From Ruminococcaceae bacterium UBA5396 (GTDB lineage: Bacteria > Bacillota > Clostridia > Oscillospirales > Acutalibacteraceae): a stretch of 5,601 bases of DNA. Below the pieces are notes generated by a model, which had not been told where the DNA came from, did no database searches, and saw only the letters and a program-made list of their open reading frames with translations. Shown piece by piece: positions 4,893 through 5,601 of this stretch. The stretch spans positions 12,515-18,115 of the forward strand of contig DHOG01000123.1 of the NCBI GenBank assembly GCA_002410715.1, read 5' to 3'. The stretch's first letter is position 1, and the number at the start of each line of letters is the position of its first letter. Position numbers and translations under genes: made by a program.

Positions 4893-5601
4893 ATGCCGGA
4901 AATTAATAAGGTTCAAATCGAGGATATTGTTCGCAGGGTTTTAAGCAATATTGAAATCCCTGCCCCTTCCAATGTGGAAACAACTAAAAAAGCAGGCAAT
5001 CAAAAAAACTACAGCGCTACATCATATAACGGACGCCGTCTGATCGGTATCTACTCCGACATGAACGAGGCGATTGAAGCTGCAAATAAAGGATACCATG
5101 CTGTCCGTGCCATTCGTGTTGAACAAAGGGAAAAGATCATTACCGCCATCCGCGAGCTGATTCGAAAAGAAGCTCCAATCATGGCTGAAATGGGTGTCAG
5201 CGAAACCGGGATGGGCAGGGTTGACCACAAACGTCTGAAGCATCTGCTTGTCGCAGATAAAACCCCGGGCACAGAGGATATTGTTTCGGCGGCCAAAACC
5301 GGCGACCACGGACTCACACTCATTGAAATGGCTCCTTTCGGAGTTGTGGGTGCGATTTCCCCCAGCACCAACCCGAGCGAAACCGTACTTTGCAACAGCA
5401 TCGGCATGATTGCTGCCGGAAACGGCGTTGTATTCAACCCACATCCAAACGCAATCGCCACATCCAATTATGCGGTTGATTTGGTGAATCGCGCATCCAA
5501 ATCTGCTGGCGGTCCAGAGGTTCTGGTTGCATCCATGGATAAACCGACGATGGAGTCTGCGGCCATTATGCAATCTCACCCGCTTGTCCGCCTGCTGGTC
5601 T
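4893..5601 (+). CDS. CoA-acylating aldehyde dehydrogenase, PduP/EutE type (3' end outside window)
   Basis: 236 codons are visible of a family that is usually about 460 residues. The frame is open to the window edge. The enzyme would convert aldehyde + CoA + NAD+ to acyl-CoA + NADH inside the compartment. Residues 4-20 (INKVQIEDIVRRVLSNI) form an amphipathic helix with Ile/Val/Leu on one face, followed by a polar Pro/Ser/Thr/Lys-rich linker to about residue 45. This is the form of a BMC encapsulation peptide, as in PduP. The NAD-binding half then follows: VRAIRVEQREKII, MAEMGVSETGMGR, and APFGVVGAISPSTNP (147-161) with AAGNGVVFNPHPNA, characteristic of PduP/EutE. The catalytic cysteine lies beyond the window and cannot be checked. 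The signal being N-terminal resembles PduP. Substrate (acetaldehyde, propionaldehyde or lactaldehyde) is not decided by what is visible. Confidence 0.94.
   Translation, partial: MPEINKVQIEDIVRRVLSNIEIPAPSNVETTKKAGNQKNYSATSYNGRRLIGIYSDMNEAIEAANKGYHAVRAIRVEQREKIITAIRELIRKEAPIMAEMGVSETGMGRVDHKRLKHLLVADKTPGTEDIVSAAKTGDHGLTLIEMAPFGVVGAISPSTNPSETVLCNSIGMIAAGNGVVFNPHPNAIATSNYAVDLVNRASKSAGGPEVLVASMDKPTMESAAIMQSHPLVRLLV

Noticed and set aside
5022..5579. Minus-strand open frame of 185 codons opposite the aldehyde dehydrogenase
   Set aside because: It lies wholly across a clear PduP/EutE-type coding frame, has no recognisable domain, and is a shadow of that gene's codon usage.

Overview
The window is an interior slice of a bacterial microcompartment (BMC, metabolosome) operon. 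All genes lie on the + strand and both edges cut a gene. Strong AGGAGG-type ribosome sites, some TTG starts, moderate GC and the gene types point to an anaerobic Firmicute of the Clostridia. That assignment is inference; no rRNA or other taxonomic marker is present.

Layout: (1) the 3' end of a PduA/EutM-type hexameric shell gene (1-175) and a complete, almost identical second copy (202-480); (2) a 124-nt gap (481-604) holding a long imperfect hairpin (507-565); (3) a PduN/EutN-type pentameric vertex gene (605-868); (4) a PduS-type flavo-iron-sulfur protein, overlapping the vertex gene by 4 nt if it starts at TTG 865; (5) a PduT-type tandem-domain shell protein with the pore cysteine expected to hold a 4Fe-4S cluster (2263-2811); (6) a DeoR-family regulator (2851-3615); (7) an acetate-kinase-family enzyme (TTG 3639-4838); (8) the N-terminal half of a PduP/EutE-type CoA-acylating aldehyde dehydrogenase with an apparent N-terminal encapsulation helix (4893 to beyond 5601).

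Together these form the core of an aldehyde-oxidising metabolosome. The dehydrogenase turns an aldehyde plus CoA and NAD+ into acyl-CoA. A phosphotransacylase, not seen here, would make the acyl phosphate. The kinase would then yield ATP and the free acid. PduS and PduT are a candidate electron route from the lumen through the shell, helping to recycle nucleotide or reduce a partner. The signature aldehyde-producing enzyme is outside the window. A DeoR regulator, whose family usually senses phosphorylated sugars, together with the kinase and PduS/PduT, favours a sugar- or deoxysugar-derived aldehyde (fuculose/rhamnulose-phosphate or deoxyribose-phosphate aldolase, or a propanediol dehydratase). 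This cannot be decided from the window.

No tRNA, rRNA, CRISPR array, insertion sequence, convincing promoter or intrinsic terminator was found. The known parts are recognisable BMC families. The less ordinary points are the recent shell-gene duplication, the intergenic hairpin, a second pore-loop cysteine in the PduT-like protein, and altered acyl-site motifs in the kinase.
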